From Deltaproteobacteria bacterium (GTDB lineage Bacteria > Myxococcota_A > Polyangia > Polyangiales > Polyangiaceae): 64,000 nt of DNA. Each line of letters starts with the position of its first letter. The first letter of the stretch is position 1. The notes under the pieces were generated by a model. It was given only the letters and a program-made list of their open reading frames with translations. It was not told where the DNA came from and did not search any database. This document shows positions 41,686 through 49,856 of this stretch, piece after piece. Both the position numbers and the translations under genes were made by a program. Location: positions 62,001 to 126,000 of the forward strand of contig JACRCQ010000025.1 in NCBI GenBank assembly GCA_016218915.1. Reading direction: 5' to 3'.

Positions 41686-43053
41686 TCAGGCTGCGAATCG
41701 CCTGCGCCGCGCGCGCGCTCGTTCGTCGTCCAGGGTCCCGGTGGTTGCCAGCTCATAGATGATCGCTCTCTTTCCCGGGCGGGGTCGAAGAACCCGCCCG
41801 ATACGCTGGATGTATTCACGCTTGCCGAGAGCGCCAGCGACCACGATGGCCACGCTCGCATCCGGTACGTCGATCCCTTCGTTGAGCACCCGTGCGGAGA
41901 CCACGGCGCGCACCTTCCCCTGCCCGAACTTCGACAGGATCTCTGCCCGCTCGGCGCGTCCAATCTCCGCTGTGATCACGGGTATCAGATTGTCCAGAGA
42001 GATGTCGTATGCGTGGTCGGCAAGCGCCGTGAAGACCAGCGTCTTGGTGTCCGCATGCCTGCTCAGCAGCCTCGTGGTCAGCGCGCGCTTGGCCTGCGGA
42101 AGCGACGCGATCTTGACAGCCCGCTGGTAGCCGTCAATCGCTTTGCGGCCGTCGGGAATGCGTGCCATGGCCCGCATGAACGTCGCCCAATCCGCGTCAG
42201 GATTGGCTCGCAACCAGGCGCGACGCATCACGGAGAAGTTGGCGTACTCGGTCTCGTACTCTTCGCGCTCCTCGTCGGTGAGCTTCACGCCCAGATAGAC
42301 ACGGTCGTAGTCCGCGAGATAGGTCCCCACCAGATCGCAGACTCCCAGCTCGCAGACCGTGGGTCCCAGCAGGTCCGCCAATCGCTCTGCCCCAGGCGTT
42401 CCGGGGTCAGGCGGTGTCGCCGAGAGCCCCAGCCGCATCGATGCCGGAAGCATCTCCAGAGCCTCGGAGCGCGACCCGCCTTGGAAATGGTGCGCTTCAT
42501 CGACCACCACCAGCTCGAACCTGTCACCCACCCGATCGAGATGCCGCCAGGCGCTCTCGAACGTGATGATCGTGACCTTCTGCAGATCGTTTTCCCCATC
42601 GCCGATCATGCCGATCGGACCGCCGTACCACCGCCCCAGCTCGCGCTGCCACTGGGCCATCAGAGCACGGGTCGGACACAACACCAGGCAGCTCGCCCGC
42701 ACCGATGCCGCAGCAGCGATCGCCACGCGCGTCTTTCCTGCACCTGTGGGCAGCACGACCACGCCTTTGCGTCCAAAGGCGTTCCACGACTGGATCGCCT
42801 CTTCCTGGTAGGGGCGCAGCTCAGGGCGCTGCCACGGTCCGGTCTCCATGCGCAGGTTCGATTCCAGCGCCGAGTCGAGGGTGTGCCCCCGCTCGCGCAG
42901 GGTCGCAACCAGCCGATCGTGCCGGAAGGCCGGGGCCCGCCACAGGCCCGAGCGCTCATCCCAGATGGCATCGGGAATCGCGGGTTCACTGCGTGGCAGC
43001 CCATCGAGCACGATGGTGCCGCGGTCGAATCTCACCAGGACATTGGCATCCAC
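41686..43053 (-). CDS. XPB/Rad25-type DEAH helicase
   Basis: A 455-aa superfamily 2 helicase of the archaeal XPB type. In the chosen numbering: damage-recognition-like N-terminus VDANVLVRFDRGTIVLDGLP, Walker A PTGAGKT (about 102-108), DEAH box at 185-188, LGLSATP motif III, and motif VI QRIGRVLRP. TTG 43098 is a longer alternative start, but it lies inside the palindromic element; GTG 43053 begins the homologous region. It is probably co-transcribed with the nuclease-fold gene and channel downstream. With the DUF790/Bax1-type nuclease it would form a helicase-nuclease pair that unwinds and cuts DNA. Confidence 0.88.
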   Translation of the reverse strand: MDANVLVRFDRGTIVLDGLPRSEPAIPDAIWDERSGLWRAPAFRHDRLVATLRERGHTLDSALESNLRMETGPWQRPELRPYQEEAIQSWNAFGRKGVVVLPTGAGKTRVAIAAAASVRASCLVLCPTRALMAQWQRELGRWYGGPIGMIGDGENDLQKVTIITFESAWRHLDRVGDRFELVVVDEAHHFQGGSRSEALEMLPASMRLGLSATPPDPGTPGAERLADLLGPTVCELGVCDLVGTYLADYDRVYLGVKLTDEEREEYETEYANFSVMRRAWLRANPDADWATFMRAMARIPDGRKAIDGYQRAVKIASLPQAKRALTTRLLSRHADTKTLVFTALADHAYDISLDNLIPVITAEIGRAERAEILSKFGQGKVRAVVSARVLNEGIDVPDASVAIVVAGALGKREYIQRIGRVLRPRPGKRAIIYELATTGTLDDERARARRRRFAA

Positions 43054-43094
43054 GAGCCAGGACCTGTGCGAAGCTCGTGCCTGGATGGCACGAC

Positions 43095-43163
43095 GCAAGT
43101 TCGCGGGGTTGCGTGGGCACAGGGGTGGCGACCGCCAGTTTCAGGTGGCGGACCGCCACCTGC
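43095..43163. promoter_or_regulatory. 69-bp palindromic element, copy B (before XPB-type helicase)
   Basis: Same layout as copy A. GCAAGTTCGCGGGGTTGCG at the gene-proximal end, a TGGCG-AC-CGCCA palindrome (43126-43137), and a perfect 21-bp palindrome with arms CAGGTGGCGG/CCGCCACCTG around A (43142-43162). It lies 42-110 bp before the preferred GTG of the helicase gene and 8 bp from the stop of the upstream small gene. The central bases of both palindromes differ from copy A while the arms are identical, which argues for selection on the arms. Confidence 0.75.
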
Positions 43164-43170
43164 AGGGGTC

Positions 43171-43452
43171 TCACCACGTACCGACGAGTGCCAATCCTGG
43201 CGATCCGCGGCCCACCGACGTCGGCGTGACATGTACGGTGGGCTTTGGCGGCTCCAGCCGGACGCTCCTGGTGTCAGGGGCACGCTCCGAGGTGAACAGG
43301 GCTACGACGATGGAGAGTGCGCCGATCCCCTGCAAGACGCCGTCGCCGACGAGGAGGACCTTGTTCACCGTTTCGTGGTCGCATGCAGTTGCGGTCCCCG
43401 CGCCACACGAGCCACGGTTGGCGAGATCGAACCACGGGCCAACGACGGGCAT
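43171..43452 (-). CDS. Short protein, likely C-terminal fragment of a larger family
   Basis: A 93-aa frame (MPVVGPWFDLANRGSCG ... VNKVLLVGDGVLQGIGALSI ... PTVHVTPTSVGRGSPGLALV). The hydrophobic segment VGDGVLQGIGALSIVVALF and the ending VTPTSVGRG resemble the last third of a myxobacterial membrane-linked family that is normally about twice as long. No matching N-terminal part is visible upstream. It may therefore be a truncated gene. It ends just before the palindromic element of the helicase gene. Confidence 0.45.
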   Translation of the reverse strand: MPVVGPWFDLANRGSCGAGTATACDHETVNKVLLVGDGVLQGIGALSIVVALFTSERAPDTRSVRLEPPKPTVHVTPTSVGRGSPGLALVGTW

Positions 43453-43877
43453 AGAGCCCTCCCGGGATGTGCGATGCAATAGCGGGGCCGCGCGTCTTGT
43501 GTGCGGCCGTTTCGGCCCTGGGGCGTGCGCCCCTCGTGCGCGCTCCGTCGGAATGAGTGCTCGTTCCTTCACAACGAGAGACGGCGCGAGCGTTCCTTCC
43601 GCTTGGACGCAGCGGAATCCTCGTTCGAGCCATGCAAGACCGCATGGTCCGATTGCAGTGTTGCATTCACCTTCATAGAGAGTGAAGTGCCGCGATTGAC
43701 TACATCATAGTAGCAGCACGCACTGAAGCGAATCTGCAGGGTGCTTTCGGGTTGACCCTCTCACGAATCATGTTCAAGCTCTCGCACGTCTTCTCTTACG
43801 GTCGGCGGTGAACAAGCCCGACGGCCACGAGCGTCACCATCCCAAACGACGGTGGGGGGGTGGAAGAAGAGCGCCCG
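43453..43877. other. Intergenic stretch before the GH9 gene
   Basis: No gene is supported. It contains a GGGGCG/CGCCCC hairpin near 43520 and a TTGACT at 43696-43701 followed by the palindrome-like CTACATCATAGTAG, but I could not place a matching -10. The composition is locally less GC-rich (43670-43800). It should contain the promoter of the GH9 gene. Confidence 0.4.
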
Positions 43878-46610
43878 ATGAAGAGCTGGATTTCTGGCGG
43901 AGTCCTCGTTGGACTGACCTTCCTGGCTGGCGGTTGTAGCAGCGGAGAAGACATCTCCGGGGTTGGAACCGAATCAAGCGTGGATACCCCCGGCCCGAGC
44001 GTCGTGAGCCGGCCCAAGGGCGTGAGCAACTTCGGCAGACGCCCGCGGATGACCCATGGCCAAGGCGGAACCGCAGGAGCTGGCACCGGTGGCTCGGGTG
44101 GTAGCGCTGGCAGCGTCCTCGGCGGTTCTGGCGGTAGCGCAGGCGCCGATACCGGGGGGTCTGGTGGCAGCGCAGGAATCCTGGGTCTGTCGATGACCGG
44201 GGCCACGTCCAGCACCGTGACGATCGCATGGGACGGCTCCCAGCCGGCCACCCAAATACGTGTGTATCTGGCGCCGGAGCCTGCAGCGGTGGCCGACGGC
44301 CCCATGCCGGATCAGACTCTGGTCGCTACGCTCGACGCATCTGCCGGCAGCCATACGCTGACCGGACTCTGTGCTGCTGTCGACGTCTTCGTGCGCGTCG
44401 AGCGTGACACCCAGGGCGGCACGCTGCGACAGGACATTCATGCTCGCACCACGGGCGGTCCCAGAGCGACGTTGGACAACCCGGTGCGCGAGGCGCACGG
44501 ATTCGGCCCTCGCGCGCTGCAGATCGTGCTCGCCAATGGCGATGGCGGCAGCTGGCAGTCAGGCGCTTGGAGCATTCACCGCGCCAACGGCGCATCCCTT
44601 CCGATCAGCGGCGTCAATCGTCACAGCATCCCTGTGGGGGCGCCAGACTACAGCGTGGGCTATGGACTCCCCTACAGTGACACGGTGCTCGACGTGGATC
44701 ACCGCATCTACCTGCAGCTCGGAGAAGACCTCGGCTCTCACGACCTTCTGCACGTGCAGGGCCCGGGCGGCGTGGATGTCACGCTGCCCTTCAGCGATCG
44801 ATACCTCGAGACCCCTGTGCTGCAGGTCAACCAGGTGGGGTACAACCCCCGTGCGACCGAGCGATGGGCCTACCTTTCCGGATGGATGGGCGACGGCGGG
44901 TTCGTGCAGCTCGGCGCATTCCCTTCCACTGCGGAAGTGCTGGTAGAGTCGTCCGACGCGGCCCTGCCTCGCCCGTCGGTGATCAGCAACCTTCCCATCA
45001 CGCTGCGCGCTGCGCTCGACCAGGACTCCGGCGGGGAAGTCCGCCAGATCGACCTGTCGACGCTCCCTGCGAGCGAAGGGGCGCGCTACCGGATTCGCGT
45101 GCCGGGCGTCGGAGTCTCGTGGCCGACCGCGGTCAGCGAGAAAGCCGCATTCAAAGCTTTCTACGTGGTGTCACGCGGCGTGTTCCACAACCGCTGGGGC
45201 GCTGACATCGGCGCTGGCCAGAGCAACTGGACGCGGCCGGCCGATCATCAGAGCATCTTCACCGGCGAGATCCAGGATGCCGAGGAGTACTACACCGAGT
45301 CGCAGCCCAAGACCGGGGCGCGGACGCTCATCGGCGGCTATCACGACGCAGGCGACTACGACCAACGGCCGATGCACACGGTGGTGGCAGAGCTTCTGAT
45401 GCGAGCCTACGAGCTTCATCCGGATTCGTTTGCCGACAACCAGCAGACCATTCCGGAAAGCGGAAATGGGATTCCCGACATTCTCGACGAAGCGCTGTGG
45501 GGAGTTGCCGGCTGGGAGCAGCTGCAGGAATCCGACGGTGGAGTACGTCAGGGAGCACAGTCGTGGCGTCACCCTTGGGGCTTCTATCACGCGAACACGG
45601 ACCCGTTGGACTACTACACGCTCGCGCGCAGCGCCGACGTGACCGCCCGTGCCAGCGGGCTTTTCGCCCAGGCTTCGCGGCTGGTCGCGCCCTTCAACCC
45701 GACCCGGGCCCAGGGTCTGCACAGCCGGGCCGTGCAAGCGTGGGGCTACGCTACGGCCAACGGCGCGAACGCGCCCTACCGGCTGTATGCAGCAGGGGAG
45801 CTGTTCCGGCTCACGGCAGATCCGAACTACGACACAGCGTTCCAGCAGGCATGGTCCCAGATCGGCGCCTACGGTGCCTTCAGCAGCTTTGCCAGCGAAG
45901 AGCTCTACATGGGTGACTACATGGGTGGCGGGCGCGCCGTGGCAGACTACCTGCTTGGATACGTAATGAGCGCTGGCGCTTCTCCGAGCCTGGTGAGCAT
46001 CACCCGAACGCAGCTCAAGAGCATGGCAGATGAAGTCGTCACTACCATCCATTCGGAACGAGCCCACCGGACCCCTCGCCCCCTCAACCGTCCGTCAGAT
46101 TGGGGCGGCGCCACCACGACCGCGAAGTACATGGACACCGTCGTTGCCATGCTCCAGCTCGGCGGAAACACCCCGGCCGAGACGCAGGCATACCACAACG
46201 CCTTGAGCCTCGCCGCAGACTGGGTCCTCGGTGGAAACCCCAATGGCTATGTGTACTTCACTGGGCTGGGATCCCGCCACGTGGAAGAGGTCCTGCATCT
46301 GGATTCCCTGTCCTACGCCAAGGAAGGCAAGGGCTCGATCCCCGGGATCCCGGTTTACGGACCGAACGATGATGCGCCGAACGCCGAATACGCTGCACCC
46401 ACGGTTGGAGCGTTCTTCCCAGCATTCAGCGCGCAGCCTCCTGGCATGCGATACGGCGACGTTCGGACGCTGGTGACATGCAACGAGTTCACGGTGTGGG
46501 AGTCGCAAGCGCCTCACACGGAGCTCTTCGCTGCGCTGCTGGGCCCCAAGATGGAGCCTCCGCCGAGCTGGCTGCCAGGCCAGAGCGAAAGCCGCAGCCC
46601 CCTTCCCTGA
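43878..46610 (+). CDS. Glycoside hydrolase family 9 lipoprotein (cellulase-like)
   Basis: A 910-aa lipoprotein (TFLAGGC). A Gly/Ser linker (GGSAGSVLGGSGGSAGADTG) is followed by a fibronectin-like domain (about 95-190), a CelD-type N-terminal Ig-like domain (LQVNQVGYNPRATERW) and the GH9 catalytic barrel (about 430-890). The catalytic base pair is in YHDAGDYD (D490/D493), and the general acid Glu in CNEFTVWESQA near 870. NGIPDILDEALWGV and LGGNPNGYVYFTGLGSR are further family blocks. Predicted beta-1,4-glucan or related hydrolase at the cell surface. A GTG at 43860 would add six residues. Confidence 0.92.
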   Translation: MKSWISGGVLVGLTFLAGGCSSGEDISGVGTESSVDTPGPSVVSRPKGVSNFGRRPRMTHGQGGTAGAGTGGSGGSAGSVLGGSGGSAGADTGGSGGSAGILGLSMTGATSSTVTIAWDGSQPATQIRVYLAPEPAAVADGPMPDQTLVATLDASAGSHTLTGLCAAVDVFVRVERDTQGGTLRQDIHARTTGGPRATLDNPVREAHGFGPRALQIVLANGDGGSWQSGAWSIHRANGASLPISGVNRHSIPVGAPDYSVGYGLPYSDTVLDVDHRIYLQLGEDLGSHDLLHVQGPGGVDVTLPFSDRYLETPVLQVNQVGYNPRATERWAYLSGWMGDGGFVQLGAFPSTAEVLVESSDAALPRPSVISNLPITLRAALDQDSGGEVRQIDLSTLPASEGARYRIRVPGVGVSWPTAVSEKAAFKAFYVVSRGVFHNRWGADIGAGQSNWTRPADHQSIFTGEIQDAEEYYTESQPKTGARTLIGGYHDAGDYDQRPMHTVVAELLMRAYELHPDSFADNQQTIPESGNGIPDILDEALWGVAGWEQLQESDGGVRQGAQSWRHPWGFYHANTDPLDYYTLARSADVTARASGLFAQASRLVAPFNPTRAQGLHSRAVQAWGYATANGANAPYRLYAAGELFRLTADPNYDTAFQQAWSQIGAYGAFSSFASEELYMGDYMGGGRAVADYLLGYVMSAGASPSLVSITRTQLKSMADEVVTTIHSERAHRTPRPLNRPSDWGGATTTAKYMDTVVAMLQLGGNTPAETQAYHNALSLAADWVLGGNPNGYVYFTGLGSRHVEEVLHLDSLSYAKEGKGSIPGIPVYGPNDDAPNAEYAAPTVGAFFPAFSAQPPGMRYGDVRTLVTCNEFTVWESQAPHTELFAALLGPKMEPPPSWLPGQSESRSPLP

Positions 46611-46651
46611 CCCGATCCATCCCAATCCGCTCACCGCAGCGCCTCCTTCAA

Positions 46652-46673
46652 TACGATGGGCCGGCCCATCGTA
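46652..46673. promoter_or_regulatory. Perfect 22-bp palindrome after the GH9 gene
   Basis: TACGATGGGCC followed directly by its exact reverse complement. It lies 42 bp after the GH9 stop and about 150 bp before the DUF3309 start. With no spacer it is best read as an operator for a dimeric regulator; a hairpin terminator would need a loop from the central bases and there is no T-run. Confidence 0.5.
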
Positions 46674-46820
46674 ATGAGACGCGCCCACGCAGCTGCTGCG
46701 CGCAGGTCGCTGCCCTTGCTCCAGCTTCCCTGCCCATCGCGGTGGCGCAGACCAACGTGTCGGGCCCGCGGCATGATGAATGCTCTCAAGGGGGGAGAAT
46801 CGAGCCAAGGAAGACAAATC

Positions 46821-46976
46821 ATGCTGTTGACGATCCTGTTGATTGTGTTGCTGTTCGCGGCGCTGGGGGGGGCTGGATGGGGACACTCCCGGTGGGGTTG
46901 GGCAGGCTGGTCGCCGGCCGGTGTGATCCTTGCGATCCTTGCCGTCCTTTGGCTGACGGGCACGCTGCACACCTAG
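46821..46976 (+). CDS. DUF3309-family small membrane protein
   Basis: A 51-aa hydrophobic protein: MLLTILLIVLLFAALGGAG, a WGHSRWGWAGWSP turn, then VILAILAVLWLTG. This two-helix arrangement with a central W-rich HSR turn is the DUF3309 pattern. AAGGAAG lies about 9 nt before the ATG at 46821. Upstream Met codons in the same frame lead into Arg-rich shadow sequence and are rejected. Function unknown; often stress-related neighbours. Confidence 0.75.
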   Translation: MLLTILLIVLLFAALGGAGWGHSRWGWAGWSPAGVILAILAVLWLTGTLHT

Positions 46977-46987
46977 ACCCAGCGCTG

Positions 46988-48304
46988 ATGAAGCTCTCGC
47001 GGATGCCTGCAACGGCCTGCTCCTGCGTGGCCTTGCTCGCATCCGAGGCGAACGCTGAGCCACCCCGCAAGCAGGATGTCAGCGGAGTCGCTCAGCCGGA
47101 GAGGTTCACCGGAGACCTGCTGCGCTCCGGAGCAGGCGCGCTGCTCTTCGTTCCTCGCGAGCTCGCAAGCCTCCTGTTCTTCACCTCGGGCGCTGCTGTC
47201 GGCATCGTGGAGAACGAGCAGGTCGTGCCGCGCGTGCGGGACTTTCTGTTCTCGAGAGACGGAAGGATCGGGTTCTTCCCTACTCTGTTCGTGGAGACCG
47301 GCTCGTCGTTCAACGTCGGAGGCAGGATGATCGCATCCGCGGACACTGCAGCGACGACGTTGCGTGCTGGCTACGGCGGGCCGGATGCCAACGTGGTCGA
47401 GTCCCGCCTGCGCTTTGCGCGCCTGACCCCAGTCCCCATCGTCTTGTCCTTCGAAGGGATGCACGATCGGCGCACCGGGCTCGGATACCCAGGGATCGGC
47501 CAGGATCCCAGAGGCGATCCGCGCAACCGCTTCGTCTCCACCCTGACCCAGGCGTCCTACCAGGAGCGCCGAGAGCGGGTGATCGCCAGCCTCGGCATAC
47601 GTCCCGTTCGGGACCTCGAAGTCTTCCTCTCGTCGAGCTACTCGCAGCGATTCTCCGACGACGTTTCCGGAGGCGTAGGACCGCGATTCGACGACGTGTT
47701 CGCGCCGGGCTCGGTTCCAGGATGGTCTCGGACCACGCGGCAGGTCTACACCGAGCTTGCCCTGCGACTCGACACACGTGAAGCGCGCGTCGCTCCAGTG
47801 CCGGGGACGCTGATCGAGGGCTACGGTGGAACCTCCCGTGGGGTGAAGCAGGAGCATGGACGCTTCCTGAGAGTGGGAGCCCGCGCTGCCGGATTCATCT
47901 CCGTGTATCGACGCACGAACGTGCTGATCCCCAAGATCGTGATCGACGGAGTGGCGTATTCGTCCGGAGAGCAGGTCCCTTTCAGCGAGCTGGCCCGGCA
48001 GCCCGACTTTCGCGGATTCAATACGCGGCGGGACTTCACGTCCATGGTGCTTTCGCTCGACTATCGGTGGAAGGTCCAACGGTTCGTCGCGGCCAGGCTC
48101 TTTGTCGACGCTGCGACGGTGGCCCCCTCGGCTCGCGACCTGTCGTTGAAGGGAATGCGATACGTGGGAGGTTTCGAGGTCGACCTGTACACCGCCAACA
48201 CCGAGCTCGCTCGCCTCGGCGTGTCCGTCAGCCCGGAGGGCGCGCTGTTCGTGTTCTCGTTCGGCGTTGCACCCCGTTTCGGAGACCGCCAGCACCGGGA
48301 TTGA
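46988..48304 (+). CDS. Outer-membrane beta-barrel (surface-antigen/BamA-like)
   Basis: A 438-aa protein with a weak signal peptide (ACSCVALLASEANA), then an N-terminal helical segment and an alternating beta pattern typical of the Omp85/surface-antigen barrel: GRIGFFPTLFVETGSSFNVG, VESRLRFARLTPVPIVLSFE, RRDFTSMVLSLDYRW, and a C-terminal GALFVFSFGVAPRFG strand. The predicted location is the outer membrane. It lies 11 bp after the DUF3309 gene and 2 bp before the next gene, so the three look like one operon. Confidence 0.75.
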   Translation: MKLSRMPATACSCVALLASEANAEPPRKQDVSGVAQPERFTGDLLRSGAGALLFVPRELASLLFFTSGAAVGIVENEQVVPRVRDFLFSRDGRIGFFPTLFVETGSSFNVGGRMIASADTAATTLRAGYGGPDANVVESRLRFARLTPVPIVLSFEGMHDRRTGLGYPGIGQDPRGDPRNRFVSTLTQASYQERRERVIASLGIRPVRDLEVFLSSSYSQRFSDDVSGGVGPRFDDVFAPGSVPGWSRTTRQVYTELALRLDTREARVAPVPGTLIEGYGGTSRGVKQEHGRFLRVGARAAGFISVYRRTNVLIPKIVIDGVAYSSGEQVPFSELARQPDFRGFNTRRDFTSMVLSLDYRWKVQRFVAARLFVDAATVAPSARDLSLKGMRYVGGFEVDLYTANTELARLGVSVSPEGALFVFSFGVAPRFGDRQHRD

Positions 48305-48306
48305 AC

Positions 48307-49851
48307 ATGACGCGCGCCCTTTCTACCTGCTGTTTCGCCCTCTCGCTCGCCGCGTGCGGCTATCGCCCTGTCCGCTTCGTGGACGCACCTCCCGTCTCGC
48401 ATGCAGACGACGAGTCGCCTGTGCCCATGCCGAAGCCGGACCCGCTCGAGCCCAAGGCCTACCTGGCCGATGTGTATCTTCGAAGACCGATCATGGATGC
48501 CCTGGACGCAGCGCGGATTCCCGATGCAGGGGATGTGAACTCCATCGACGAAGTCCCTGGGTCCTCTTGGTTCGTGGCAGATCGAGCGGGGCGTAGCCGG
48601 CTTTCGGACTATGCAGTGGATGGTCCGCCGCGGTCGCCGCTTCGCGTGACCGGTGGTCTCGGGGCAGACACGCTTTCCATTGCGGATGCCCGCGGGCTGC
48701 CATACCGCATGCGAGCGGACGTGGTCGGCCGACCCGAGATGCGGACGGCCGCTGACGCCATCGCGAGCCGGCTGCTGTGGGCGATCGGGTACATCACGCC
48801 GGAAGTGCATGTGGTCCACATTCGCAGCGAGGACTTCCCTGCGGATCGCGGGCAGGTGGAGCATTGGCTGCAGGTGCACGACCCCAGACAGTCGAGCCAC
48901 AGGATGGCGGCGACCCGTTGGCCGATCGGCACGGACCTTGGGGCTGCATCCGCCACCTTCACGCGTGCAGATGACCCGAACGATCAGGTCCCCCATGTGG
49001 ACCGCAGGACGCTGCGAGGACTGCGCGTGCTCGGGGCCTGGCTGGACTTCAAGACCATGGGCCCGCAGAAGACCCTCGATGCCTACGTCGGGGCGCCGGG
49101 CTGCGGGCATGTCGTGCACTATCTCGCCGGCTTCGAGGACACGCTGGGCGCGGACAAGGTCTCGTCCAAGGTCGCCAAAGGGGCGCTTCACCCTGATTGC
49201 GGAGGCAACCCGTTCTTGAACCTGGTGACGCTGGGCCTGCAGCCTGACCCTCCTCCTTCTGCCATGGAGCGCAAGTACCACGCAATCGGCTCCTTCGAGG
49301 AAGAGGTCCACCCGGAGCGATACCGTCCAGAGCTTCCCCCCTACGAGCCCCTGGATCACACGCTCCCTTCTGACGGATTCTGGGCGAGTCGACGCATGAT
49401 GGGGCTTGGTGAAGAGCAGATCCGATGGGCGGTGGAAGGGGGCGGGTTCACGCAGCGAGGCACTGCGGCGCATCTGGTGCACGTTCTGGAGGTTCGCAGG
49501 AGAGCGGTGGCCGCGTGGTGGACCGCGCAGGTCTCGCCTCTCGTGCTCGAAGGTGTGGAAGGGCTGAGGCTGCAGCTACATGACTACGCGCTCGTGTGGG
49601 GGCTGGCCGCTGCCGGAACGACGTCGTACCGAGCGGAATTCCTGGATGCTCGGGGCGCAGAATCAGGGGCATCGGTTCGCCTCGAACCCCGAACGGCCTG
49701 CTGGGAGATGGAGCTTCCCCAGGGCGCGCTCGCTCCCTACCTCATTGTCAGGATTACGGCGTTGCGCGGCGCCTTTCCGAAGCCGCGCCCCGCCCAATTT
49801 CATCTCATGATCGCGAACGGAAACGCACGTCTTGTGGGCGTGCGGCACTGA
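48307..49851 (+). CDS. Lipoprotein, partner of the barrel protein
   Basis: A 514-aa lipoprotein (LSLAAC). The chain contains the myxobacterial-type segments SIDEVPGSSWFVADRAG, DVVGRPEMRTAADAIASRLL, WAIGYITPEVHVVHIRSEDF, RGLRVLGAWLDFKTMGPQKT and DGFWASRRMMGLGEEQIRWA. I do not recognise a named domain. The immediate adjacency to the barrel gene (2 bp) suggests a shared outer-membrane role. Converges on the next gene with 5 bp between stops. Confidence 0.75.
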   Translation: MTRALSTCCFALSLAACGYRPVRFVDAPPVSHADDESPVPMPKPDPLEPKAYLADVYLRRPIMDALDAARIPDAGDVNSIDEVPGSSWFVADRAGRSRLSDYAVDGPPRSPLRVTGGLGADTLSIADARGLPYRMRADVVGRPEMRTAADAIASRLLWAIGYITPEVHVVHIRSEDFPADRGQVEHWLQVHDPRQSSHRMAATRWPIGTDLGAASATFTRADDPNDQVPHVDRRTLRGLRVLGAWLDFKTMGPQKTLDAYVGAPGCGHVVHYLAGFEDTLGADKVSSKVAKGALHPDCGGNPFLNLVTLGLQPDPPPSAMERKYHAIGSFEEEVHPERYRPELPPYEPLDHTLPSDGFWASRRMMGLGEEQIRWAVEGGGFTQRGTAAHLVHVLEVRRRAVAAWWTAQVSPLVLEGVEGLRLQLHDYALVWGLAAAGTTSYRAEFLDARGAESGASVRLEPRTACWEMELPQGALAPYLIVRITALRGAFPKPRPAQFHLMIANGNARLVGVRH

Positions 49852-49856
49852 GTCGA

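Noticed and set aside
43696-43715. TTGACT plus a short palindrome as a promoter for the GH9 gene
   Set aside because: No acceptable -10 sequence at 16-18 bp spacing.
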